The translations under genes and the position numbers were made by a program. A stretch of DNA of 64,000 bases from assembly GCA_004352715.1 (NCBI GenBank), contig SCFE01000036.1, forward strand, positions 2,238,946 through 2,302,945, read 5' to 3'. Positions 1 to 9,250 of this stretch are shown piece by piece (the first letter of the stretch is position 1; each line of letters opens with the position of its first letter). The notes under the pieces were generated by a model. It was not told the origin of the DNA. It was given only the letters and a program-made list of their open reading frames with translations, and searched no databases. The DNA comes from Hofstenia miamia. Its lineage: Eukaryota > Xenacoelomorpha > Acoela.

Positions 1-186
1 CAATCTCAAACAGCCGATTCTTGATGGCGACGTGCCGCTTAATTAAGTCGGAGTCACGCGGTTGATTAACCGCAGGGCCCGATTTGGTGTTAATTACCTG
101 GATTTTTACCGGGGCTACGCGATTTAATGCATGAGTGATTTCAGAAATTATGAATTTAAGCATAGCTTCGCCGTTATTGAATGTAT
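1..186 (-). pseudogene. ORF2 continuation (endonuclease-RT linker) in a shifted frame
   Basis: ORF2 stops at 174. Shifting the minus-strand frame by one base near 186 gives an open frame to base 1. It reads like the linker between endonuclease and reverse transcriptase in this LINE group, with the segment 'ALNRVAPVKI' followed by Arg/Lys-rich residues. I infer a frameshift that separates the endonuclease from the RT in this copy. A sequencing error is the alternative. Confidence 0.75.
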
Positions 187-1238
187 AGATGCGTTCGAAA
201 CGGAATGTTCTTCAGCAAACTTATGAAAATATTTTCATTAAATTTACGAAAGTTCCTTGAATATATTACTTTTTTCTTATTCGAATTTAACTTGTAATTA
301 CTTATATAGACGCAAACATTATGATCACTGAATGATTCAAATATAAAACTTCGATATTTATTAGAACTATCAGTTATAAAATAGTCAAGTAGATTGGAAT
401 GCCTAGTCGAAATGGTATTATTAACTAGTTTTAAATCGAAAATATTGCAAATGCGATCAATCCTTGCGGATTCAGAATAATTGAAGTAATTAATATTGAA
501 ATCACCGAAGATGTTAATAAATTTATTCTCCAGAATAGCACTGTCTATTTCATCAATTTTGTGATTGCAAAATTCAGATGAAAAATTCTTGTTTGGATTA
601 TAGCAAACATTTAGTAATTCATTACTACATGAGTTCGATACTTGTTTAATTTCAATCCATAGTGTCTCAAAAAACTGATGATCCGATTCTAAGTCTTCTC
701 TACGTTTTGCTTTTAGGAATTTTGGAATTAAGATAATCAAACCACCGCCTCTTTTTGATCTATTTTTGAAGAATAAGTTAAAATAATTGCAATCTGGATT
801 ATATAGAGCTTCTATGTTATCAGAGTCATTTAACCAGGTTTCCGTAATTAGATATATTGCATTATTCCCTACTAAATTTACAAGATTTAGAAATTCTGTG
901 CGGTGTGCACTTAAACTTCTAGCATTTAGGTACAAAAATTTTAGGTTTTGATTGTAGTTAGCTAAAGAATCGCTAATTTTATCTTGATTAAAAATAGGTC
1001 CAGGATTTGTTTCAATATCTCCTGATAAAATCAATTTGAGTGTAGCTAGAACTCGTAGATGACCCAATGTTAAATTGTAGATTTTGATTGCGTAATAATT
1101 AGAATACACTCTAGTAATTCTAGACTTTTGGTATTTCAAGGATTTTAGGGATTCATGGAATGATATATTGAGTTGCCCTTTAAGTAAATTGACAATAATT
1201 TGGAAAAATATAAAATAATAACAAAAGTACCTGAACAT
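174..1238 (-). CDS. LINE ORF2 N-terminal part: 2A-like peptide plus APE-type endonuclease
   Basis: 354 residues. Residues 1-80 are a hydrophobic/basic leader ending in GDIETNPGP (residues 73-81, bases 996-1022). This is a full match to the 2A ribosome-skipping motif D-x-E-x-N-P-G-P, with the usual Leu-rich stretch before it. From about residue 97 there is an exonuclease/endonuclease/phosphatase fold with its catalytic blocks: 'LNARSL', 'ITETWL', 'GGGLIIL', 'IFGDFN' and 'SDHNV'. The endonuclease nicks target DNA to prime reverse transcription. Separation after residue 80 would free the enzyme from its leader. The start codon overlaps the ORF1 stop. The frame is lost at the C-terminal end, before the RT domain. 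Confidence 0.93.
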   Translation of the reverse strand: MFRYFCYYFIFFQIIVNLLKGQLNISFHESLKSLKYQKSRITRVYSNYYAIKIYNLTLGHLRVLATLKLILSGDIETNPGPIFNQDKISDSLANYNQNLKFLYLNARSLSAHRTEFLNLVNLVGNNAIYLITETWLNDSDNIEALYNPDCNYFNLFFKNRSKRGGGLIILIPKFLKAKRREDLESDHQFFETLWIEIKQVSNSCSNELLNVCYNPNKNFSSEFCNHKIDEIDSAILENKFINIFGDFNINYFNYSESARIDRICNIFDLKLVNNTISTRHSNLLDYFITDSSNKYRSFIFESFSDHNVCVYISNYKLNSNKKKVIYSRNFRKFNENIFISLLKNIPFRTHLYIQ

Positions 1239-2358
1239 TAAAAAGTTTGTGGTTGAGATGCTGAGTGAAGAGCAGGTGTAGGTAACAGAGGAGGGCGACG
1301 TGTTGAGGCAGAGACAGCTTGAGAATATGTTATGGTTGCCTTACGGAACGATTGGTGTACATATAGCCGAGTAGAAAGAGAATTTTGAAGTATGTGGGTC
1401 ATGCAGGATACACCAGAGCGAGAGAGATGAATTCCATCGCGAGCCAGTAGATCAGAGTTTACGATGCGAGGTGAAAGAAGAAATCTGTTGAAGACAGGAA
1501 TTACTGAGATAACGATGTTGCTTGCAGATAGACTCTTGATGATTTCATTGAACTGCTTGATGACGTGATTTCTTCGAAGATTGGAGTCGTGACATACAGG
1601 CGTGATTTCAAGAAAGTGGATATATCGTGGCGTGAACTTATGATAGATTTGATCGATGAGAACCTTTAACTTTGCCTTGAAGATTTCGGTGTTTGAGGTG
1701 TTTAGAGCATCAATGAGACCAGTGTTGATTACGATGGAGTTTATATGTCTTTTAGGATATTGCGCGATCTTGTTTGTAAGCTGCTTTGTGTCGTGTCCAG
1801 GATAGGAGTGTACAGACGTGACTTGATTTGAGAGAAGGTTGTGTGATCTGATGTGCTTTAGGATGCTGGCGCCAATGACTAGAGTAGATGTACCAGGTTT
1901 GATCGATTTGTGAGCTTTTGGAAGAGGTTTTTTGGGAGTTGCAGGTTTCTTATTTGAAAGAGAAGGTGAGTAAAATGACGAAGTATTTTCAATCAAGTGC
2001 TTCTCTGGTGTTGGTGAAGGAGTTGGAAAAGAGTGATAGGTAAACGATGAGGAAGATTCTGAAGGTACAGGTTTAGCATTCGATGAGATTGAGGGAACAG
2101 TTGTTTGACTTTGATTTTCCGACGGACATTGAGTTGAAGCATCAGAGAGAGAACAGAGCGAATTCTTGAATAGAAAAAGAAGGGCTTCTGCTGCAGTGTC
2201 TTTGTTTAGCTTTGCAAACATCTGATGGAGCGGCGTTTTCTTCTTGTTTTCAATAAATTGAATTGCCGCGTCCAGGGATGTAGCGCCACCAAACAAATCA
2301 TTGCGCATCGAATCAGAGAGCGCGCTCGAGACCCGACCGTTCTCGACGAGAGCAAACA

Positions 2359-2359
<1 letters not shown>
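1238..2359 (-). CDS. LINE ORF1 with SGNH/esterase domain
   Basis: 373 residues. Residues 70-155 are Ser/Pro/Thr/Lys-rich and look disordered. Residues 157-330 resemble the SGNH hydrolase (esterase) domain known in ORF1 of CR1-type LINEs: block I 'VIGASIL' with candidate nucleophile Ser165, 'PGHD' at 187-190, 'INTGLID' where families usually have G-x-N-D, and 'RDGIHLS' with Asp308 and His311. The block III Asn is replaced, so activity is uncertain. The stop overlaps the ORF2 start as TAATG. The ATG at 2357-2359 sits on the edge of a (TAA)n array, so the native start may be missing. Confidence 0.88.

Positions 2360-2408
<49 letters not shown>
2359..2408. repeat. (TAA)n microsatellite
   Basis: Near-perfect TAA array at the junction of the minus-strand LINE and the plus-strand tRNA-like module. 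Similar arrays border LINE pieces elsewhere in this window, so it may be the tail of an element. Confidence 0.95.
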
Positions 2409-2480
2409 GGCCCTAGTGGCCAATGGGTAAAAGGCTAGACTGGGACCGCTAGGACCCGGGTTCGAACACGACCCTACCTT
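2407..2480 (+). promoter_or_regulatory. tRNA-like head with A and B box-like sequences
   Basis: TGGCCAATGGG at 2417-2427 resembles an RNA polymerase III A box. GGTTCGAACAC at 2459-2469 resembles a B box. The stretch lies directly before a fragment of a LINE ORF, as in a SINE or a tRNA-headed retroelement. The acceptor stem does not pair, so it is not a functional tRNA gene. Confidence 0.55.
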
Positions 2481-2950
2481 CAATGAAAGTACAACGAAAA
2501 AGAGGCAGCAATCAAGGAAAGGATGAAGAAAGAAATAGAAGACAGAAATAGATTGCCAGTATCAAGAGGCATTAAGAGAAGCAAGTTAGCAGTAGAGACA
2601 GCAAAGGTTAACAAAGTATTAGAAATGATAGATGTTGAGAGTGTAGCAGAGAAAACAGGTTTGTGTATGGGAGGGGCTGAAGAATGTAGGCATGGACATG
2701 AAGAAGAAAAGACTACAAGAAGATAAGGGAGACAGAAAGACAGCATGGGAGAGAAGAATTGAGAATAAAGTGGCAAAGATTACGCAGCAAATAGGGATGA
2801 TTAGGACAAGTAAGGCGGTACAGGGAAAGACTATAGATTAGTTGCAGAAGCTGAGAAACTGAGAAAACATTGTGCAAGAGACAATATGAAGTGTGAGACC
2901 CAAGATAGAAAATTCTACAAAGTACTAGATACAGGAGGACTCAAAGAAAC
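2480..2950 (+). pseudogene. Decayed ORF fragment of the tRNA-headed LINE family
   Basis: The translation matches the middle and end of the ORF at 60583-61746: shared blocks '[20 protein letters not shown]', then 'FYKVLDTGG' near 2915-2945. There are frame breaks between the blocks and the N-terminal DNA-binding part is missing. The LTR retrotransposon at 2977 lies just after it. I read it as a 5'- and 3'-truncated, internally deleted copy. Confidence 0.75.
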
Positions 2951-2976
2951 AACTTCAGGCCAATAACATGTCTGCC

Positions 2977-3184
2977 TGTTATGTAATTGGAGCAAGTAAA
3001 TTATAAGTATAAAGAATAATTAACGTGAATGATCACACATGGACTTCAGAAGATTGCGGGAATTGGATTTTAGAAGTGCTTTGTTAAATACCTAAACGTT
3101 TAATATCTCAAATATAATTATTCTTACATTCTTTAAATCGACTACATAATAATTTGATCTACAAATTATTATCAAACGATAACA
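2977..3184 (+). repeat. 5' LTR
   Basis: Direct repeat partner of 4553-4760; begins TGTTATG and ends ATAACA. Only 19 bases separate it from the ATG at 3204, and I see no obvious tRNA-complementary primer site starting TGG there. Confidence 0.93.
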
Positions 3185-3203
3185 AGCTATCGCGGCTATC
3201 TAA

Positions 3204-4562
3204 ATGGACGAGGAACAGATGACTACGATGATCGCAGCTGCGATGAAGGCTGCAATGGAGAACCTGAGTAGTGTCCCGTCAACGTTACGAACTGGACCGT
3301 CTATGAAAATTGAAAGTTTCGTAAGACCTTTTTCTGGTAAGACGAACTTTGTTGAATGGTTAAAGAAATACCAACTTGTAAGTGGCCAATTTTCGTGGAA
3401 TAATACGCAAATGCTACCATTGTATTTGGAGGGTGAAGCGTTTGAGGNNNNNNNNNNNNNNNNNNNNNNNNNNNNNNNNNNNNNNNNNNNNNNNNNNNNN
3501 NNNNNNNNNNNNNNNNNNNNNNNNNNNNNNNNNNNNNNNNNNNNNNNNNNNNNNNNNNNNNNNNNNNNNNNNNNNNNNNNNNNNNNNNNNNNNNNNNNNN
3601 NNNNNNNNNNNNNNNNNNNNNNNNNNNNNNNNNNNNNNNNNNNNNNNNNNNNNNNNNNNNNNNNNNNNNNNNNNNNNNNNNNNNNNNNNNNNNNNNNNNN
3701 NNNNNNNNNNNNNNNNNNNNNNNNNNNNNNNNNNNNNNNNNNNNNNNNNNNNNNNNNNNNNNNNNNNNNNNNNNNNNNNNNNNNNNNNNNNNNNNNNNNN
3801 NNNNNNNNNNNNNNNNNNNNNNNNNNNNNNNNNNNNNNNNNNNNNNNNNNNNNNNNNNNNNNNNNNNNNNNNNNNNNNNNNNNNNNNNNNNNNNNNNNNN
3901 NNNNNNNNNNNNNNNNNNNNNNNNNNNNNNNNNNNNNNNNNNNNNNNNNNNNNNNNNNNNNNNNNNNNNNNNNNNNNNNNNNNNNNNNNNNNNNNNNNNN
4001 NNNNNNNNNNNNNNNNNNNNNNNNNNNNNNNNNNNNNNNNNNNNNNNNNNNNNNNNNNNNNNNNNNNNNNNNNNNNNNNNNNNNNNNNNNNNNNNNNNNN
4101 NNNNNNNNNNNNNNNNNNNNNNNNNNNNNNNNNNNNNNNNNNNNNNNNNNNNNNNNNNNNNNNNNNNNNNNNNNNNNNNNNNNNNNNNNNNNNNNNNNNN
4201 NNNNNNNNNNNNNNGCGACAGTGCTCGTCGTTAATAGTAAGATACCGAATAGAATCAAGAAAGTTAATATAGACAGACTGGCGATTGAACCGAGTGCTAA
4301 TAATAACGACATAAAAAATGAAGAAGTTTTTCCTGGGAGTGATAATCTAGTAGAATTAGAAATGGAGGATCCACCGATTGTAGGAGTGATGTGTAATGTA
4401 AACGCTCAAAGTTCGATAGTTGACGATGACAGTGATGACTCAATGGATAACAGCCATTTAGGAGATTTACAAGTGCGCAGAGGAACAAGGTTAAGACGTG
4501 CACCAGAAAGATACGGAATTCCAGTTTCGTGGGACTCACTGGAAGGAGGGGATGTTATGTAA
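3204..4562 (+). CDS. LTR element gag start and pol C-terminal end, interrupted by a sequence gap
   Basis: The first 81 residues ('MDEEQMTTMI...') end in 'LPLYLEGEAFE' before the gap. They contain the gag-like pattern 'F.G...F.EWLKKYQLV' seen in metazoan LTR elements. After the gap the same frame gives 'KIPNRIKKVNIDRL' and 'GTRLRRAPERYG', which resembles the tail that follows the integrase in Ty3/gypsy polyproteins. An acidic stretch lies between them. The stop at 4560-4562 falls inside the 3' LTR. Protease, RT, RNase H and most of the integrase are not visible. Confidence 0.75.
   Translation: MDEEQMTTMIAAAMKAAMENLSSVPSTLRTGPSMKIESFVRPFSGKTNFVEWLKKYQLVSGQFSWNNTQMLPLYLEGEAFEXXXXXXXXXXXXXXXXXXXXXXXXXXXXXXXXXXXXXXXXXXXXXXXXXXXXXXXXXXXXXXXXXXXXXXXXXXXXXXXXXXXXXXXXXXXXXXXXXXXXXXXXXXXXXXXXXXXXXXXXXXXXXXXXXXXXXXXXXXXXXXXXXXXXXXXXXXXXXXXXXXXXXXXXXXXXXXXXXXXXXXXXXXXXXXXXXXXXXXXXXXXXXXXXXXXXXXXXXXXXXXXXXXXXXXXXXXXXXXXXXXXXXXXXXXXXXXXXATVLVVNSKIPNRIKKVNIDRLAIEPSANNNDIKNEEVFPGSDNLVELEMEDPPIVGVMCNVNAQSSIVDDDSDDSMDNSHLGDLQVRRGTRLRRAPERYGIPVSWDSLEGGDVM
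3448..4214. other. Assembly gap (N) inside the LTR element
   Basis: 767 N. Frames drawn across it are not evidence of coding. Confidence 0.99.
4540..4552 (+). promoter_or_regulatory. Polypurine tract of the LTR element
   Basis: GGAAGGAGGGGA lies directly before the 3' LTR, the usual site for priming plus-strand DNA. Confidence 0.8.
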
Positions 4563-4760
4563 TTGGAGCAATTTAATTATAAGTATAAAGAATACTTAAC
4601 GTGAATGATCACACATGGACTTCAGAAGATTGCGGGAATTGGATTTTAGAAGTGTTTTGTTAAAAACGTAAACGTTTAATATCTCAAATATAATTATTCT
4701 TACATTCTTTAAATCGACTATATAATAATTTGATCTACAAATTATTATCAAACGAGAACA
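4553..4760 (+). repeat. 3' LTR
   Basis: Direct repeat of 2977-3184; begins TGTTATG and ends GAGAACA. The next bases, TGCC, match the bases before the 5' LTR. Confidence 0.93.
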
Positions 4761-4796
4761 TGCCAACAACTTAGAAATTGCTAACTTCTGTAAATT

Positions 4797-4820
4797 TCAA
4801 GTAGGCTGGCATGTACTTAG

Positions 4821-4876
<56 letters not shown>

Positions 4877-5210
4877 TTTCAATAACTTTATTTATCAATT
4901 CCATATCCCATGCTGCATACACCAACAAATCTGCAAAAAAATATACAATATATACAATATACATATATACATATTTACAAAAATGGTAGCACACGCAACA
5001 AGAAAACACAGACAATAAACAAGCTAAAAATTTACAAATAAAATAACACATACTAAACTGTTTAAAAAAATTAAAAAACGTTATTTAAACTGTTCTGCCA
5101 GGTGTTTAGTTTCTTTGAACTGCCTATTATTTTTTGATGTGCAAGTAAATTTTGTTTAAGTTTTCTTTTAAATACATTTAATGATTTAGAATCTCTGATC
5201 TCTTGTGGTA
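4797..5210 (-). pseudogene. LINE 3' end (C-terminus of ORF2 plus 3' UTR)
   Basis: On the minus strand, 5210 to about 5075 reads 'VPQEIRDSKSLNVFKRKLKQ' and on to a stop. This is the C-terminal LINE pattern 'LP..I....S...FK..LK'. An A/T-rich 3' UTR follows, then a (TAA)n tail at 4823-4874. The upstream part is lost in the adjoining gap. The C-terminus is close to the one at about 26970-27100, so both probably belong to one family. Confidence 0.75.
4823..4874. repeat. (TAA)n microsatellite, LINE tail
   Basis: TAA array directly after the LINE 3' UTR read on the minus strand; probably the simple-repeat tail of that element. Confidence 0.9.
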
Positions 5211-6210
5211 NNNNNNNNNNNNNNNNNNNNNNNNNNNNNNNNNNNNNNNNNNNNNNNNNNNNNNNNNNNNNNNNNNNNNNNNNNNNNNNNNNNNNNNNNN
5301 NNNNNNNNNNNNNNNNNNNNNNNNNNNNNNNNNNNNNNNNNNNNNNNNNNNNNNNNNNNNNNNNNNNNNNNNNNNNNNNNNNNNNNNNNNNNNNNNNNNN
5401 NNNNNNNNNNNNNNNNNNNNNNNNNNNNNNNNNNNNNNNNNNNNNNNNNNNNNNNNNNNNNNNNNNNNNNNNNNNNNNNNNNNNNNNNNNNNNNNNNNNN
5501 NNNNNNNNNNNNNNNNNNNNNNNNNNNNNNNNNNNNNNNNNNNNNNNNNNNNNNNNNNNNNNNNNNNNNNNNNNNNNNNNNNNNNNNNNNNNNNNNNNNN
5601 NNNNNNNNNNNNNNNNNNNNNNNNNNNNNNNNNNNNNNNNNNNNNNNNNNNNNNNNNNNNNNNNNNNNNNNNNNNNNNNNNNNNNNNNNNNNNNNNNNNN
5701 NNNNNNNNNNNNNNNNNNNNNNNNNNNNNNNNNNNNNNNNNNNNNNNNNNNNNNNNNNNNNNNNNNNNNNNNNNNNNNNNNNNNNNNNNNNNNNNNNNNN
5801 NNNNNNNNNNNNNNNNNNNNNNNNNNNNNNNNNNNNNNNNNNNNNNNNNNNNNNNNNNNNNNNNNNNNNNNNNNNNNNNNNNNNNNNNNNNNNNNNNNNN
5901 NNNNNNNNNNNNNNNNNNNNNNNNNNNNNNNNNNNNNNNNNNNNNNNNNNNNNNNNNNNNNNNNNNNNNNNNNNNNNNNNNNNNNNNNNNNNNNNNNNNN
6001 NNNNNNNNNNNNNNNNNNNNNNNNNNNNNNNNNNNNNNNNNNNNNNNNNNNNNNNNNNNNNNNNNNNNNNNNNNNNNNNNNNNNNNNNNNNNNNNNNNNN
6101 NNNNNNNNNNNNNNNNNNNNNNNNNNNNNNNNNNNNNNNNNNNNNNNNNNNNNNNNNNNNNNNNNNNNNNNNNNNNNNNNNNNNNNNNNNNNNNNNNNNN
6201 NNNNNNNNNN
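5211..6210. other. Assembly gap of exactly 1000 N
   Basis: A round length suggests a placeholder of unknown true size. It is followed by a (TAA)n array. Confidence 0.99.

Positions 6211-6269
<59 letters not shown>
6211..6269. repeat. (TAA)n microsatellite
   Basis: Long TAA array at the right edge of the gap. Confidence 0.97.
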
Positions 6270-6608
6270 GCAGCGTGTACTAACAGTATAAAATGAAAAT
6301 AAAATAAACAGAAACAAAATGAAGCTAAACAGCACTATATGAAAAAGTAGAATCTCTAGCTCTGGCTGATATTGATTGATTATAAAGTGAAGTACAAAAA
6401 GGAAAAAATATATTTATGCGTAGTACTCAGTGTTTGAAGCGTGGACACGAGCACCACACGGCATGAAATTGTACAACATTTTCAAACACGATTCCGCACA
6501 GCACGAAAATCTATAAATTTTTCGGTGAATGTTAAAAGCATCTTAGATAAAAACCTCTATGAATGAAATCTTTTTGGCGTTAAATGTTTTCAATAGTCTA
6601 AATATTTG

Positions 6609-6654
6609 CTGATGGGGGATTCATACCCCTCATTCCCCCTTGGATCCGCCACTG
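6609..6654 (-). repeat. hAT-type terminal inverted repeat remnant
   Basis: Read on the minus strand from 6654 it starts CAGTGGCGGATCCAAGGGGG, a start shared by many hAT transposons and their MITEs. No partner end was recognised. The rest of 6270-6855 shows nothing else I can name. Confidence 0.45.
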
Positions 6655-6855
6655 GTTTACGTACATTTCCTTCATTAAAAGTTGAATTATTTGTCAGAAG
6701 AGAAGAGCAAGTCTGAATTAAATTCTCAAATCTATGAACGGTATATAATTATAACGATTTCTAATACATATTTGAAAAAATTTCTTCAATTCCCGCAATT
6801 TCCACTGACATTGCATGATGATAACGTAAAATCCTAATTTAATGAATAAGGAAAA

Positions 6856-7785
6856 ATGTTATTCCACTGTTTTATAATGATTTGCATATCTAAAGTAGCT
6901 CATGCTCTTTGTTTTACTGATACTCCGATTATTGGCATCATAGCAAATGAAATTGCACCAAGCATGAGTGAATATGGAAAAAGTTCTATCTATGAAGATA
7001 TCGTAGTTTATATTGAGTCTGCTGGAGGCCGTGCTATTCCAATACTGCCTGGAAAAGAATCCACATATTACGACAATCTCTTCTTCCAGCTTAATGGTAT
7101 TGTAATACCAGGAGGTAATGCATCCATGGAAACCTCTGAATATTTTCTGAATACCTTGTATTTTATGAATCAGAGCAGGTTAGCCTACAATAATGGCGAG
7201 GTATTTCCCATTTTCGGAATCTGCATGGGTTTCGAAACTATGCTTTACATTTTAAGTGGAAGAAAGCAAGTGTTATCATACACACCAAACATTGATTACA
7301 TTAATCTGCCATTTCTGTTTACGACTAAAGCAAAAAAGTCAATGTTATTTGGAAAGGCGGCACCAGATATTATTTTGACATTCACCAACCCAATTAATGC
7401 CAACATGCACAATTTTTCAGTACTAATGTCTGAATACAAAAAAAGCAAACTCCTAAAAAAATCTGTAAAAGTCCTTGCAACGAGTGTTGCCAAAAGCCAA
7501 GAATTTATAGCAGCGTTCGAATCTAGCGAAGGTTTATCTTGGTTCGGCGTCCAATCTCATCCTGAAATGAACAGTAATAACTTTAAGTTAAAATTTGTCG
7601 ATCATTCCTCAGAAACTATTGTTGCCATGCAGCATTTAGCAAAAACCTTCATAGGTGAGGCACGAAAGAGCTGTCACAAATTTGAATCTGAAAGATCTTT
7701 AAAAGAACTAGAAATTCATAACTTCAATTTGTTGAGAAATGTTACTACCTCATCATTTTATGATTCCTATTATGTTTTTCAATAA
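6856..7785 (+). CDS. GGH: Gamma-glutamyl hydrolase (peptidase family C26)
   Basis: 309 residues, one exon. Family role: removes gamma-linked glutamates from folyl and antifolyl polyglutamates in the lysosome or outside the cell. Residues 1-18 form a hydrophobic N-terminus consistent with a signal peptide, although the start has a second Met at residue 8. The class-I glutamine-amidotransferase-like core is clear: 'TPIIGIIANE' at 23-32, 'GIVIPGGNAS' at 81-90, nucleophile Cys123 in 'FGICMGFE', and His235 with Glu237 in 'FGVQSHPE'. The usual 'W-H-P-E' is S-H-P-E here. Length fits the family. There is no intron, unlike the neighbouring pepsin-fold gene. The stop codon overlaps an AATAAA signal. 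Confidence 0.95.
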   Translation: MLFHCFIMICISKVAHALCFTDTPIIGIIANEIAPSMSEYGKSSIYEDIVVYIESAGGRAIPILPGKESTYYDNLFFQLNGIVIPGGNASMETSEYFLNTLYFMNQSRLAYNNGEVFPIFGICMGFETMLYILSGRKQVLSYTPNIDYINLPFLFTTKAKKSMLFGKAAPDIILTFTNPINANMHNFSVLMSEYKKSKLLKKSVKVLATSVAKSQEFIAAFESSEGLSWFGVQSHPEMNSNNFKLKFVDHSSETIVAMQHLAKTFIGEARKSCHKFESERSLKELEIHNFNLLRNVTTSSFYDSYYVFQ

Positions 7786-7786
7786 A
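7781..7786 (+). terminator. AATAAA polyadenylation signal overlapping the GGH stop
   Basis: AATAAA at 7781-7786 contains the TAA stop at 7783-7785. If used, the 3' UTR would be only tens of bases long. Confidence 0.55.
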
Positions 7787-9224
7787 ATAATTTGCTTTTC
7801 TTCATATAGAGATGGACCAAACATGAATGAAATCCCTTTCAACTAACTTATTCAGCATGCGATCAGTCTTAATGAGGATTGGAATATTACATTCATAGAT
7901 AGAACAGAATTATTCTTTGTTTGTGAAAATTAGTCTGTTAAAATATATTTAAAAATCGAAAGAAAACAATGTAGTTCTCTTACTATGGTGTTTTCAAAAG
8001 AATAGGATTAAATTTGATATTTGGAATTTAAATTTCTACGCTAAATCCAAAAATTATAGATAATGCAAATCTTTTATAATTCTCAGTAAATATTTAATGA
8101 CCACTCTTATTTTATTATTTTAACCAGTGATGTACATAATAAATTTAATGTAATTTATGAGGAATATATTGTTAATGTAATTTAAGTTACTAATAATTTA
8201 AAATCAGCTAAATAATTTATAATAATATAAATATACATTTCCTTGAATTGATTTAAATTATGAAAAATGTATAGTGATCATTTTAAATGTTAGCTGTGGT
8301 TTAAGAAGTATCAAAAATATTCATTGTTCATCCCTGAGTATGCCCCAAAAAAACAAATTCAGAAAAATACTTGTCACATGCTTCAGAGTTTTGTGCGAGG
8401 CGAAAACGGAATCAAAATATAAATTTGAACACATTAATAATTTAAGATCTATACAATAAATGAATTTGAGAACATGCATCACTGATGTTAAATATATAAA
8501 ATCATTTCTCAGAAACAAAATTGAAAACATGGGTTCAATTAATGAGGTTTTGCAAATAATACAGATCATTTACTGTGTCTATCAAGAATAGCAAACCAAG
8601 CAATTTATGTATATCTTATCCACTTGTAAAAAGAAGCATGTCTAAAGCATCCAATTTTCTAATAATAAAAATACATATTTTAATAAAGTAGAAACCTTAA
8701 CAGATTAGTAAGGAATAAATTTTCTATGAAATTATCTTCATAGTATATCTTTCTTTCAATATTTCTGAAAGTTATTTGTTTCACTAAATTTTTCTATCTG
8801 TAGTTTAAAATCACCATGCTGCGAGTGGGTCTTATCTTTTTACTTGAATAAAAAAACTTTCACCAAAATCAACCCTAACAACAGCTACTCTTAACCTTCC
8901 CCCAAGAAGATTAACTCAAACTCGAGGCAGAAATTCTTAATTAACTCTATTGATATCCTTTGTTTTTACCTGGAGTATAGAAATGATGATAAAACGGGTC
9001 CCCAATTAAATTTTATCAAATTATTTTATGGTTATGTTATACTTAAATGAAAAAATTCCTACATGCTTTAAACTCAGCAAATATTATGAATGACGAACCC
9101 AATCACATAACATAATCTTTCTAAAATATGGAACAAACCAACCCACTTCTATCATAAGGTAACCCACCCAACCGATGCAGCTATTGCGCAGACCAGACCC
9201 AGATTTCTCAATAGACAATGTAGG
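7787..9224. other. Intergenic, A+T-rich, nothing recognised
   Basis: Only short, low-complexity ORFs; no family match, RNA gene or clear repeat end seen. Confidence 0.6.
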
Positions 9225-9250
9225 CAGTGGCGTCAAACCTGGGGGCTAGG
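9225..9250 (+). repeat. hAT-type terminal repeat remnant
   Basis: CAGTGGCGTCAAACCTGGGG starts at 9225 and resembles the end at 6654. No matching right end found. Confidence 0.35.

Larger units (their letters stand above)
1..2359 (-). mobile_element. CR1/L2-like LINE, 5' portion (runs off the left edge)
   Basis: Two adjacent minus-strand ORFs, an esterase-type ORF1 followed by a 2A-plus-endonuclease ORF2, give the order seen in CR1/L2-group non-LTR retrotransposons. The reverse transcriptase would lie left of base 1 and is not in the window. The 5' end abuts a (TAA)n array at 2359-2408. The ORF1 frame stays open into that array as repeated Ile codons, so the true 5' end is either truncated or replaced by the microsatellite. 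A one-base frame change near 186 shows this copy is damaged. Confidence 0.93.
2977..4760 (+). mobile_element. LTR retrotransposon (Ty3/gypsy-like by its C-terminus) with both LTRs
   Basis: Two direct repeats of 208 bp (2977-3184 and 4553-4760) start with TG and end with CA. TGTTAT and ATAACA form short inverted ends. They differ at about 8 positions by eye. The flanks share TGCC (2973-2976 and 4761-4764), a likely 4-bp target duplication. A purine tract precedes the 3' LTR. The coding part is interrupted by N (3448-4214). As drawn, the interior is only about 1.4 kb, too short for a full gag-pol, so either the gap is under-sized or the copy is internally deleted. Confidence 0.93.

Noticed and set aside
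2407-2480. A functional tRNA gene
   Set aside because: A and B box-like words are present but the stems do not pair.
4797-5051. Hydrophobic 84-codon minus-strand frame
   Set aside because: It is the LINE 3' UTR plus a (TAA)n tail read as Leu repeats; no homology.
5178-6335. Long open frames across the N runs at 3448, 5211, 24851 and others
   Set aside because: They exist only because N is read as open; real sequence on either side is too short to support a gene.
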